The notes: a model not told the origin generated them from the letters alone. Shown: positions 8,454 through 15,884, numbered from the stretch's first letter. The stretch: 17,721 nucleotides of DNA from Bacteroidetes bacterium QH_10_64_37 (GCA_003023105.1 PXSZ01000044.1:64736-82456), one strand, 5' to 3'. Translations and numbers: made by a program.

Positions 8454-8573
8454 GTATTGCGTATTTCGTATTGCGTATTTCGTAGACCGTATTTCGTATT
8501 TTTCGGGGCTTATTACGTCCGGTTTTGAAGCAATACGAGGATCCAACCTTACGCAATATGCAACACGCAATAT
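8454..8573. repeat. Inverted arrays of a 7-base repeat between nuoL and nuoM
   Basis: Seven heptamers run head to tail at 8454-8502: GTATTGC, GTATTTC, GTATTGC, GTATTTC, GTAGACC, GTATTTC, GTATTTT. After a short gap the complementary unit appears as GCAATAC (8530-8536) and as GCAATAT, GCAACAC, GCAATAT (8553-8573). The two arrays can pair into an AT-rich stem inside the operon. The stretch is much richer in A+T than the flanking genes. It resembles the short tandemly repeated (heptanucleotide) sequences of cyanobacteria in style. Units abut without unique spacers, so it is not CRISPR. Confidence 0.8.
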
Positions 8574-8639
8574 GCACTGTAGACGTAGGCAGGCCCTTGA
8601 GATAACGTTTCGATCGCCGATCAGGCATTAGACCGATTG

Positions 8640-10274
8640 ATGAACATCCCCTACCTTACATCCATCGTCATTTTCCTGCCGGCCCTTGGGGCGCTGCTGA
8701 CGCTCTTTCTGCGGCGGGCCTCGGCGATCCGATGGACGGCCCTTGCGACAACCACGGTCACGTTTGTGCTCTCAGTTGGGCTGTTCGTGGGCTACGATCC
8801 GTCGGTGAGCACGGCCCTGGCGCCGCAGTTGTCAGACGTGTGGGCGGGATGGTTGCCGGAGGGCTTCGACGTGAAGTACTTTGTCGGCATCGACGGGCTG
8901 AGCCTGCTGCTCGTGATGCTGACGACGCTGCTGGGGCCGATCGTGGTGCTCTCGTCGTGGACCTACATCGGGGAGAAGCAGAAGGGCTACTACGCGCTCC
9001 TCCTCCTGCTGCAGACGGGCATCACGGGCGTCTTCACGAGCTTCGACCTCTTTCTCTTCTACATCTTCTTTGAGCTCACGCTCATTCCGATGTACTTCAT
9101 CATCGGAATCTGGGGCGGAAAGGAGCGCATTTACGCGGCGGTCAAGTTCGTGATTTACACGCTCGTGGGCTCGCTGCTGATGCTGGTGGGCATCCTGTAT
9201 CTCGGCTACGCGGCGGGGGAGGCGGTCAACGACGGCGTGTTCACGACGGACTGGTACACGCTCCTGGAGTACAACGCGCCCCTCGCCATGCAGGGCTGGC
9301 TATTTGCGGTCTTCGCGTTTTCGTTCGCGATCAAAGTGCCGCTCTTCCCGCTGCACACCTGGCTGCCAGACGCCCACGTGCAGGCGCCGACGGGTGGCTC
9401 GGTCATCCTGGCCGGCGTGCTGCTGAAGATGGGGACATACGGGTTGCTGCGCTTCTGCCTGCCGCTCTTTCCCAACGTCGCACAGAGCTATGCCGTCTTC
9501 TTCGCCGTCATCGGCATCATCGGGATTATCTACGGGGCGCTGGTGGCCCGCGTGCAGGACGACGCCAAGAGCCTCGTGGCCTACTCGTCGATCAGCCACC
9601 TCGGCTTCGTGGTGCTGGGCCTGTTTGCCTTCACGACGGAAGCGATGCAGGGGGCCGTCATCCAGATGATCAACCACGGTCTCTCCACCGGGGCGCTCTT
9701 CCTGCTCGTGGGGATGCTCTACGAGCGGCGCCACACGCGACTGATGGAGGACTACGGCGGACTCGCTACGTCTGTGCCTGTCCTCACCACGTTCATGGTG
9801 ATCAGCGTGCTCGCCTCGGCCGGGCTGCCGGGGCTCAACGGATTCGTCGGCGAGTTTCTGATTCTGCTCGGGGCGTTCCAGAGCACGGTGCTGAACAGTC
9901 CGGTGCTCGTGGCTCTCGCCACAACCGGTGTCATCCTCGCGGCCGTCTACCTGCTTCACATGGTGTACCGAACCTTCTTCGGGCAGCTGACGGACGAGGC
10001 GAATGCTCGGATGCCGGACATGAACGCCCGCGAGTTCGGACTGATGGTGCCGCTGGTCGTTCTCATGTTCGTCCTCGGCTTTTACCCGAATCCGTTCCTC
10101 CAGCAAACGGCCCCCACGACGGAGTTTCTGCTTGAAACCGTCGAGGAAAAGCGCGCCGCCATTCGATCACAATCCGAAGACCAGCCCGCCACCGCCGAGC
10201 AGCCGACAGAGGTTCCCGCCGCGCCGCTTGAATCGGGGGAAGTGACCCTCTCGCCGCCCGACCGCGTTCCGTAG
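8640..10274 (+). CDS. nuoM: NADH-quinone oxidoreductase subunit M
   Basis: This is the middle antiporter-like proton-pumping subunit of complex I. The 544-residue protein has the expected charged residues in membrane helices: Glu145 (FFELTLIPMYF), Lys232 (AFSFAIKVPLFPLHTWLPDA), Lys263 (GVLLKMGTYG) and Glu405 (NGFVGEFLILL). HGLSTGALFLLVGMLYERRHTR is a clear family segment. The start is the ATG at 8640, immediately after an in-frame TTG. About 45 hydrophilic residues follow the last membrane helix, rich in Glu, Pro, Ala and Ser; E. coli NuoM is 509 residues and lacks such a tail. pcd starts 47 bases downstream. Confidence 0.97.
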   Translation: MNIPYLTSIVIFLPALGALLTLFLRRASAIRWTALATTTVTFVLSVGLFVGYDPSVSTALAPQLSDVWAGWLPEGFDVKYFVGIDGLSLLLVMLTTLLGPIVVLSSWTYIGEKQKGYYALLLLLQTGITGVFTSFDLFLFYIFFELTLIPMYFIIGIWGGKERIYAAVKFVIYTLVGSLLMLVGILYLGYAAGEAVNDGVFTTDWYTLLEYNAPLAMQGWLFAVFAFSFAIKVPLFPLHTWLPDAHVQAPTGGSVILAGVLLKMGTYGLLRFCLPLFPNVAQSYAVFFAVIGIIGIIYGALVARVQDDAKSLVAYSSISHLGFVVLGLFAFTTEAMQGAVIQMINHGLSTGALFLLVGMLYERRHTRLMEDYGGLATSVPVLTTFMVISVLASAGLPGLNGFVGEFLILLGAFQSTVLNSPVLVALATTGVILAAVYLLHMVYRTFFGQLTDEANARMPDMNAREFGLMVPLVVLMFVLGFYPNPFLQQTAPTTEFLLETVEEKRAAIRSQSEDQPATAEQPTEVPAAPLESGEVTLSPPDRVP

Positions 10275-10321
10275 TTTCCGACTTCATTGCATCTTTTTCT
10301 CGCGCCCATTCTTTCTGTACC

Positions 10322-10618
10322 ATGCCTTCCCGCGAACCGCTTTCCGACGCTGCCATCAAGGACGCCCTTTCCGACCTGGACGGCTGGACGTACGCCGACG
10401 ACAAACTCCAGAAGACCTACGAGTTCTCCGACTTCCGGGCGGCCATCAGCTTCATCGTGCGCCTTTCGTTCTATGCCGAGGAGAGGAACCATCACCCCGA
10501 GCTGGAGAACGTGTACAACACGGTCTCCGTCGCCCTGACGACGCACGACGCGGGGGGGAAGGTGACGGAGATGGACGTGGAACTGGCCTCGAAAATTGAG
10601 GACTTTGCCTGGGTTTAG
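10322..10618 (+). CDS. Pterin-4a-carbinolamine dehydratase (PCD/DCoH family)
   Basis: The family dehydrates 4a-hydroxytetrahydropterin, recycling the cofactor of aromatic amino acid hydroxylases; some members have other roles. The 98-residue product has the normal length and the active-site pattern NHHPELENVYN (His57, His58, Pro59) followed by VALTTHDAGG with His75. It is encoded between nuoM (47-base gap) and nuoN in the same direction. A pcd homologue among complex I genes has been described in Rhodothermus marinus, so the arrangement is a lineage feature, not chance. Whether the protein acts on complex I, on its cofactors or only shares a transcript is unknown. No aromatic amino acid hydroxylase gene is in the window. 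Confidence 0.92.
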   Translation: MPSREPLSDAAIKDALSDLDGWTYADDKLQKTYEFSDFRAAISFIVRLSFYAEERNHHPELENVYNTVSVALTTHDAGGKVTEMDVELASKIEDFAWV

Positions 10619-10951
10619 TGTGTTGGGGTGTGTTGGGGTTGGGGTGTTGAGAAGCCGTTCTGCGCTGGAAGCGAAGCGACCAAGTATTCTCCAGGGTGCG
10701 CTGGGAACGCAGCGCCCTGATCCCGACAGCCGTCGGGAGAAGAAGTGCCCCTGGGGCGAGACCGAGTATTCCGACAGCCGTCGTGGATGCACGAGAGCCG
10801 CGAAGTCGCAAGCCATAGACAGTCGGCCAAACAGCGTCTGAGGGTTTAGAGTTACCGAGCCGTGAAAGAATTCTGGAGAGGTATGCCGACGAGTACGGGC
10901 GTTTGGGAGTGTGGGAGAAAAACGCCCACACGCCCATACTCCCCGACCATC
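10611..10951. repeat. Repeat-mosaic spacer between pcd and nuoN
   Basis: No gene is seen here. In order there is a G/T-rich run with four G tracts (10611-10613, 10625-10628, 10635-10638, 10641-10644); a stem AGGG-GCGCTG/CAGCGC-CCT near 10692-10717; and a hairpin CCCGAC-AGCC-GTCGGG (10722-10737). The 13-base core CCGACAGCCGTCG of that hairpin recurs at 10771-10783. A 42-base segment (10801-10842) is 34/42 identical to 13173-13214. Last is a strong hairpin at 10891-10941, whose arms GAGTACGGGCGTTTGGG and CCCACACGCCCATACTC pair at 15 of 17 positions. That hairpin ends 10 bases before the proposed nuoN start. Confidence 0.65.
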
Positions 10952-12421
10952 GTGGCCGACCTGCCTGCCGTCTTTTCGATGACGGTGGTGGGGCTCGTGG
11001 GATTGGTGATGATCGTTCTCGATGCCTTTCGCAACGACCACCCGGCCATCCCGTGGATCGGGGCCGCGGCCCTCACCGTGTCGGCGATCTGGGAGGTTAC
11101 TCAGCTCGGGGTGCCGCAGGGAACGGTCTTCTTCGAGACGCTCCGCACGGGCGGTTTCGTGGCCTTCATCAACCTGATTGTTCTGCTGACGGGGCTGGCC
11201 ACGACGCTCGTGTGCATCCCGTACCTGAATCAGCTGCGGCACGACTACGGGGAGGTGTACGCCCTCCTCTTGTACGCCACCGTGGGCATGATCATGCTGG
11301 GCTCGGCCAACAGCATGATCAGCATCTTCCTGGGGCTGGAGACGATGTCGGTCTGCCTTTACATCCTGACGGGGCTCATCCGGGAGGACGAGGGGGCCGT
11401 GGAGAGTGCGCTCAAGTACTTTCTCCTGGGGGCCTTTTCGACGGGGTTCTTCCTCTATGGCATTGCACTGATGTATGGAGCCACCGGCACACTGACATTG
11501 CCGGCGATGGCGTCGGCGGAGCTCGCCACAACCTCGACCCAGCTTCTGTTCTGGGGCGGATTCGCGCTCTTCCTGGTCGGCTTCTTCTTCAAGGTAAGTG
11601 CGGCGCCGTTTCACATGTGGGCGCCGGACGTATACCAGGGCGCCCCCACGCCCCTCACTGGATACATGTCGACGGCCACGAAGGCTGCGGCCTTTGCCGC
11701 CCTCATCCTCGTGCTCGTCCACGCCGTGCCGGGGGGCGAGTGGCAGTTCGCGCTCGCCGCCGTGGCGGTCCTGACGATGGTGATCGGCAACGTGATGGCG
11801 CTCGCTCAGCGCAACGTGAAGCGCCTCCTCGCTTACTCCTCGATCGCCCACGCCGGGTATGTCCTCGTGGGCCTCGCGGCGGGAACGACGGGCGGCTACG
11901 CCGGGGCGCTCTTCTACCTGCTCGTCTACGCCCTGATGAACATCGGCGCCTTCGGCGTGATGGCGCTGCTGGAGTGGGACGGGAAGGAGGGGCGCGAGCA
12001 AACGCTGTCCTCGCTCGCCGGGATTGGCAACCGGCGGCCGGTGCTTGGCACCGCGATGGGCGTCTTCATGTTCAGCCTGATCGGCTTTCCGCCGCTCGGG
12101 GGCTTTGTGGGCAAGTACCTCGTGTTCGCCCCGGCCGTGAGCGCCGGCCTGACCTGGCTGGTGGTCATCGCCGTGCTGATGAGTGCCCTGAGCGCGTACT
12201 ACTACCTCCGCGTCGTGTACGTCTTCTGGATGCAGTCCGCCGAGGAGGTGGACGCCACCGATCCGGTGACGGAAGCGGCGTTTCCGCGGGCGACGGGCCC
12301 GGCGATGGGAACGCTGGTGGTGTGCGCGGTAGCGCTCGTCGTGCTCGGCGTCTTCTTCGGCGGCGTCCTCGAAGCCACGGCGGGCTTCTTCGAGGCCTCG
12401 GCAATGGCGGCGGCACCATGA
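10952..12421 (+). CDS. nuoN: NADH-quinone oxidoreductase subunit N
   Basis: This is the third antiporter-like proton-pumping subunit of complex I. With the GTG at 10952 the product is 489 residues (E. coli NuoN: 485). Charged membrane residues of the family are visible: Glu130 (FLGLETMSV), Lys155 (SALKYFLLG), Lys214 (GFFFKVSAAPFHMWAPDVYQ), Lys244 (STATKAAAF) and Lys388 (GFVGKYLVF). The start is uncertain. The frame opens at a GTG at 10862, but those codons read through a hairpin. The ATG at 10979 would remove the first nine residues. The GTG at 10952 gives a NuoN-like N-terminus just after the hairpin. It is the last complex I gene here; a small unknown gene follows within 40 bases. Confidence 0.94.
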   Translation: MADLPAVFSMTVVGLVGLVMIVLDAFRNDHPAIPWIGAAALTVSAIWEVTQLGVPQGTVFFETLRTGGFVAFINLIVLLTGLATTLVCIPYLNQLRHDYGEVYALLLYATVGMIMLGSANSMISIFLGLETMSVCLYILTGLIREDEGAVESALKYFLLGAFSTGFFLYGIALMYGATGTLTLPAMASAELATTSTQLLFWGGFALFLVGFFFKVSAAPFHMWAPDVYQGAPTPLTGYMSTATKAAAFAALILVLVHAVPGGEWQFALAAVAVLTMVIGNVMALAQRNVKRLLAYSSIAHAGYVLVGLAAGTTGGYAGALFYLLVYALMNIGAFGVMALLEWDGKEGREQTLSSLAGIGNRRPVLGTAMGVFMFSLIGFPPLGGFVGKYLVFAPAVSAGLTWLVVIAVLMSALSAYYYLRVVYVFWMQSAEEVDATDPVTEAAFPRATGPAMGTLVVCAVALVVLGVFFGGVLEATAGFFEASAMAAAP

Positions 12422-12423
12422 TT

Positions 12424-12455
12424 CGTTGAACGTTGCAACGTTAAACGGTTCAACG
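12424..12455. promoter_or_regulatory. Nested palindromes between nuoN and the next gene
   Basis: AACGTTGCAACGTT at 12429-12442 is a perfect 14-base palindrome. It is nested in a second inverted repeat, CGTTGAAC (12424-12431) with GTTCAACG (12448-12455). The structure fills the whole gap between the nuoN stop and the ATG at 12459. It could be a dyad operator or an RNA hairpin controlling the downstream gene. Confidence 0.55.
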
Positions 12456-12458
12456 CAA

Positions 12459-13034
12459 ATGGAAGATCTGCTTCGCGATCGGCTTCCGCACGCCCCGCAG
12501 ATGGGGCTCTTCGTGGTGCCGGACCTTCCGGCGGATCGGCTGGACAATGCGCTGTCCGACTACGCGAGGGACGTGAAGCGGGACGAGGTGCTTGCGCTCT
12601 ACGACGCGACGCTGAGCGGCACGGGGGGCGACGGGGCGGTCTTTGCGCGGGATCGGTTCGTCTTCCAGAACAACAACCTGCAGGCCACGCAGACCGTCCG
12701 GTACTCGGATCTCGTGGGCGTGAAGGCGGAGAGCCGGTGGCTCGGGCTCGGGGGCAAGTTGGTGACGCTCACGGTGAATCGGGGGCGGGCCACCTTCGAG
12801 TTGTCGATGGACTTCTCGGGGGCGCCGGAGGCTGCATCGTACGTCGCCACGTTCCTCGATGCGGCGATGGTGGAGGACATCGACTTCACCCCCGCCGCAG
12901 AGCCGGATGCGACCGACGTGACTGCGGTGCGGGACGCCCTGCAGCGCCTCCGCACCGAGCAGAAGCTGACGGAGGTGGACTTTTCGCGGCTGATGGCCGT
13001 TCTTGAGAGCGACTCTTCCGAGGAGGAATCCTGA
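12459..13034 (+). CDS. Uncharacterised protein, possible PH-like plus SHOCT-like domains
   Basis: I do not recognise a named family. The 191-residue product has no signal peptide or membrane helix. Residues about 45-130 alternate short beta-type segments (AVFARDRFVFQNNN, TVRYSDLVGVKAE, KLVTLTVNRGRATFEL) and end in a helix (EAASYVATFLDAAM), which suggests a bacterial PH-like barrel. The C-terminus LQRLRTEQKLTEVDFSRLM resembles a SHOCT motif, a short oligomerisation segment at the end of many small bacterial proteins. Both assignments are inferences from pattern. The gene starts 37 bases after nuoN in the same direction and is probably co-transcribed. A TTG at 12426 is in frame but lies within the palindromes, so the ATG at 12459 is preferred. 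Confidence 0.7.
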   Translation: MEDLLRDRLPHAPQMGLFVVPDLPADRLDNALSDYARDVKRDEVLALYDATLSGTGGDGAVFARDRFVFQNNNLQATQTVRYSDLVGVKAESRWLGLGGKLVTLTVNRGRATFELSMDFSGAPEAASYVATFLDAAMVEDIDFTPAAEPDATDVTAVRDALQRLRTEQKLTEVDFSRLMAVLESDSSEEES

Positions 13035-13046
13035 GTCTTTGTAGGG

Positions 13047-13214
13047 CTCAGAGTCCGTTTGGTGGATTGATGTGCAGCCGAGGCACAGTGGTCGAAGCCG
13101 CAAAAAGGTGCCCAAACGAACCCTGTAGCGGTGCTACCGGGTGAGTGAAGAAGCCTTTTTGCGCAAGATCCACGAAGTCGCAGGCCACAGAGCGTCCGCC
13201 AAACAGACTCTCAG
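13047..13214. repeat. 168-bp imperfect palindromic element between convergent genes
   Basis: The ends are inverted repeats: CTCAGAGTCCGTTTGG (13047-13062) and CCAAACAGACTCTCAG (13199-13214), matching at 14 of 16 positions. Inside lie GCAAAAAGG (13100-13108) with CCTTTTTGC (13154-13162), and a central hairpin (13120-13142: ACCC-T-GTAGC, loop GGT, GCTAC-C-GGGT). The right 42 bases are 34/42 identical to 10801-10842, so it belongs to a dispersed repeat family. The right end overlaps the aldehyde dehydrogenase stop codon. Between two converging genes the T-bearing stems may serve as a two-way terminator. Confidence 0.7.
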
Positions 13215-14656
13215 AAGAAGCGCAGTACCCAGTCCGCCACGCGACTCGTGAGGCGGTCGTACGGAGGATACAGGGGGCGCAGCAGATCCGAGCCGTACGA
13301 CCGACGAAGAACAGAGCGCTCGTTCGAGAAGGTCCGAAACCCCGCTTCTCCGTGCCCCCGTCCGATGCCGCTGTGGCCGGCCCCGCCGAAGGGCAGGTTG
13401 GGGTTGCCGAAATGGAGGAAGCCTTCGTTGATGCAGGTGCTCCCGGCAGAGGTCCGGCGCAGGACCGTCTCGACGGTCACGTCCCGCTCGGTGAACAGGT
13501 ACATCGACAGCGGATTCGGACGGTCGTTGATTATCCGGAGCGCATCGTCCAGGGAGGACACCGAAAGGACGGGGAGGAGGGGCCCGAAAATTTCCTCCTG
13601 CATGATTTCGGTGTCGAGGGGCACGTCCGTCAGGATCGTCGGGCTCACGTAGTGAGTGTCCGCGTCGGTCGTGCCCCCCGTGACCACCGACGCCCCGTCC
13701 TCGACGGCCTCGGTGAGGAAAGCGACGATCTTTTCCCAGTGCGCGTCGTCGATGAGACGGGCGTAGTCGGGCGTTGCGCGGCGGTGCGCGGCGGTGACGC
13801 CGTAGAAGCGATCGACGGTGGCCGTCAGCCGCTCGACCAGGGCGTCGTGCACGCGGTCCTCCACGAGCAGGTAATCGGGCGCGATGCAGGTCTGCCCCGC
13901 GTTCGTGAACTTCGACCAGACGATGCGCTCGGCGGCGAGGTCCAGGTCGGCGCTCCCGTCCACGATCGCGGGCGACTTGCCCCCCAGCTCCAGCGTCACG
14001 GAGGTCAGGTGCTCCGCCGCGGCCTTCATTACGAGCCGCCCCACCCGCGGACTGCCGGTGAAATAGACGTGGTCGAAGGGGTGGTCGAGCAGGGTCTGGG
14101 CCACCTCTTTGGCGCCGGGGAAGAGGGCGACCTCTCGCTCCTCGTACAGGTCGCCAAGCATCCGTTTCAGGACGGCGTTCGTGTGCGGCGTCTTCTCGGA
14201 CGGCTTCAGCACCACACAGTTGCCTGCCGCAATCGCGCTTACCAGTGGGCCAAGCGTCAGAAGAAGCGGGTAATTCCAGGGCGACAGAATCAGGGCAACG
14301 CCCTTCGACTCGTAGTGGATCTCCGAGCGCGTGCCGGTGAAGAGGAGCGGGGTCTCCACACGGTCCGGAGCCATCCAGTCGTCGAGGTGGTCGATGGCGT
14401 GTTGCACCTCGTACAGCACCGGTTTGAGTTCGGTAAGGTCGACCTCCGTCGGGGCCTTCTGGAAGTCGGCCTGCACGGCGTCCTGAAACGCGGACCGGTA
14501 GGTGCGGAGGCCGTCGTGGAGGCGTTCGAGCTTGCGTCTGCGCTGGGCCGCCGTCGTGTCGCGGACCGTGGGAGCGTGGGCCTGCTGGGCGGCAACCACC
14601 TGCTGAATCTCCGTGGCGGAAGCGGATGACGGGACGGAGGGTACAGAATCGCTCAT
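13211..14656 (-). CDS. NAD(P)-dependent aldehyde dehydrogenase, class 3-like
   Basis: This soluble oxidoreductase converts aldehydes to carboxylic acids. The 481-residue protein has the full active site: Asn128 in SPWNYP, Lys151 in VVLKPSEKTP, the nucleotide-fold segment FTGSPRVG (199-206), Glu223 in LELGGKSPAI and the nucleophile Cys257 in NAGQTCIAPDY, plus EEIFGPLLPV later on. The length and spacing fit the class 3/fatty and aromatic aldehyde branch; the true substrate cannot be told. The start is the ATG at 14656 (MSDSVPS); the frame extends to 14737, but that N-terminus looks non-coding. It diverges from the nicotinamidase gene across 149 bases. Its last bases overlap the end of a palindromic repeat, so the final residues may derive from it. 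Confidence 0.93.
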   Translation of the reverse strand: MSDSVPSVPSSASATEIQQVVAAQQAHAPTVRDTTAAQRRRKLERLHDGLRTYRSAFQDAVQADFQKAPTEVDLTELKPVLYEVQHAIDHLDDWMAPDRVETPLLFTGTRSEIHYESKGVALILSPWNYPLLLTLGPLVSAIAAGNCVVLKPSEKTPHTNAVLKRMLGDLYEEREVALFPGAKEVAQTLLDHPFDHVYFTGSPRVGRLVMKAAAEHLTSVTLELGGKSPAIVDGSADLDLAAERIVWSKFTNAGQTCIAPDYLLVEDRVHDALVERLTATVDRFYGVTAAHRRATPDYARLIDDAHWEKIVAFLTEAVEDGASVVTGGTTDADTHYVSPTILTDVPLDTEIMQEEIFGPLLPVLSVSSLDDALRIINDRPNPLSMYLFTERDVTVETVLRRTSAGSTCINEGFLHFGNPNLPFGGAGHSGIGRGHGEAGFRTFSNERSVLRRSYGSDLLRPLYPPYDRLTSRVADWVLRFF

Positions 14657-14805
14657 TGGGAGGGCGTTCACGTGATCATTCCGGAGGCCCATCGAACCCG
14701 GACTCCGAGTCCCGTGATCCCCGAGCCCCGGCAACAATGCCCCTCCGTTGGGATTTGATTGTACACAGACTGCGGGCTCTTCCCAATCGACTTTTCCACC
14801 CTACC

Positions 14806-15432
14806 ATGCGCGCACTGCTGATCGTCGACCTTCAGAACGACTTTTGCCCCGGCGGCGCCCTGGCGGTGCCGGAGGGGGACGCCATCGTACCGACCGTGAA
14901 CGAGCTGGCCGAGGGCTTTGAGCACGTCCTGCAGACGCAGGACTGGCATCCGGCCGGCCACCAGTCCTTTGCCTCGTCCCATCCCGAGCACGACCCGATG
15001 GACGTGATTGAAGTCGATTACGGCGAGCAGGTCCTGTGGCCGGACCACTGCGTGCAGGGCACTGAGGGCGCCGCGTTTCACCCAGACCTCGACACGACCC
15101 ATTCCGAGATGATCATCCGGAAGGGATTTCGGCCGGAGATCGATTCGTACTCGGCCTTCTACGAGAACGACGGCGAGACCCCGACCGGCCTCGCGGGCTA
15201 TCTGCGCGGGCGGGGCATCGATACGCTTTACCTGTGCGGCCTCGCCACGGACTTCTGCGTGAAGTGGTCGGCCGTGGACGGGCGGAAAGAGGGGTTCGAC
15301 GTGTACGTGATTGAAGACGCGACTCGCGGCATCGACCAGGACGGCTCCCTGGCGCAGGCCTGGGACGAGATGAACGAGGCCGGTGTGCAGGTGATCTCCT
15401 CGGAGGCAGCGCTGGATCTGGCGGTGGTGTAG
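14806..15432 (+). CDS. pncA: Nicotinamidase
   Basis: This enzyme hydrolyses nicotinamide to nicotinate and ammonia in the NAD salvage pathway, in the cytoplasm. The 208-residue product (E. coli PncA: 213) has the isochorismatase-fold triad: Asp8 (LLIVDLQNDF), Lys106 (IIRKGF) and Cys151 (CGLATDFCVKWSA). The metal site is also seen, with Asp46 and His48 in QDWHP and His81 in WPDHCVQGTEGAAF. The ATG at 14806 gives MRALLIVDLQNDF, the standard N-terminus. The upstream in-frame extension overlaps the divergent aldehyde dehydrogenase leader and is rejected. No strong promoter match was seen in the 149-base divergent gap. It is the last ordinary chromosomal gene before the cassette-like region. Confidence 0.95.
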   Translation: MRALLIVDLQNDFCPGGALAVPEGDAIVPTVNELAEGFEHVLQTQDWHPAGHQSFASSHPEHDPMDVIEVDYGEQVLWPDHCVQGTEGAAFHPDLDTTHSEMIIRKGFRPEIDSYSAFYENDGETPTGLAGYLRGRGIDTLYLCGLATDFCVKWSAVDGRKEGFDVYVIEDATRGIDQDGSLAQAWDEMNEAGVQVISSEAALDLAVV

Positions 15433-15539
15433 GTCTTGTTCGCCCCAGGTGGAGCGAGAGTCATGGACCTGTTGAACTTAGCGACCGTCGAAGATGCGTT
15501 CGCGGTTGACCTTCTCGGTTTGTTGGCTTTCCCTGTCTC

Positions 15540-15779
15540 TTATTCGATCTTGTCATGCTCGTCCGGCTCTACGTCAGGCACCTCTGACAAGGCCGCCTCG
15601 TATTTCTCGCGGCTCCCCTCGCGACCTCGCTCCTCCAAGTACTCCCTTGTCATCAGCGCCGACATTTTCTCCGCGACTGCGGTCGCGACAAACTGATCGG
15701 TGGAAATGCCCTCGCGCCGGGCCATTTCGTCCAGATGTCTATGCAATGAGTTCGGAATGTTCACACTGATCTCGCTCAT
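15540..15779 (-). CDS. Orphan ribbon-helix-helix (HicB/CopG-like) antitoxin
   Basis: The 79-residue protein begins with a ribbon-helix-helix unit: strand SEISVNIP (2-9), helix SLHRHLDEMARREG (11-24), and a second helix after IST (about 28-41). A charged tail follows (YLEERGREGSREKYEAALSE) with an acidic end (VPDVEPDEHD). This is the form of small antitoxins annotated as HicB-family, often paired with a PIN-domain ribonuclease. Such proteins bind DNA as dimers and neutralise a partner toxin. No partner is encoded: the 107 bases after the stop, up to pncA, contain no toxin. An in-frame 22-codon stretch directly after the stop (ending VNRERIFDGR) may be a remnant. It is probably a decayed or antitoxin-only cassette. 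Confidence 0.75.
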   Translation of the reverse strand: MSEISVNIPNSLHRHLDEMARREGISTDQFVATAVAEKMSALMTREYLEERGREGSREKYEAALSEVPDVEPDEHDKIE

Positions 15780-15884
15780 CTCAAATAGCTTCTATTTCTT
15801 TCAAGGATGTCCCCGGTTCAGTGGCCCGAATGCCAAAACCTTCAACGCCTCGAAAGATGACAATCTGCGGCAGTGTGTTCATAT

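Noticed and set aside
8454..8573. CRISPR array
   Set aside because: Repeat units are seven bases long and abut each other without unique spacers; no cas gene is present.
10903..12429. 508-codon plus-strand frame offset from nuoN
   Set aside because: It is a frame-shifted reading of nuoN; the other frame has the conserved membrane helices and lysines.
10082..12547. 821-codon open frame on the minus strand
   Set aside because: It covers nuoN, pcd and repeat spacers in antisense, is dominated by His/Arg/Glu-rich low-complexity residues, and has no recognisable domain.
13145..14629. 494-codon plus-strand frame
   Set aside because: It is antisense to the aldehyde dehydrogenase, which carries a complete active site.
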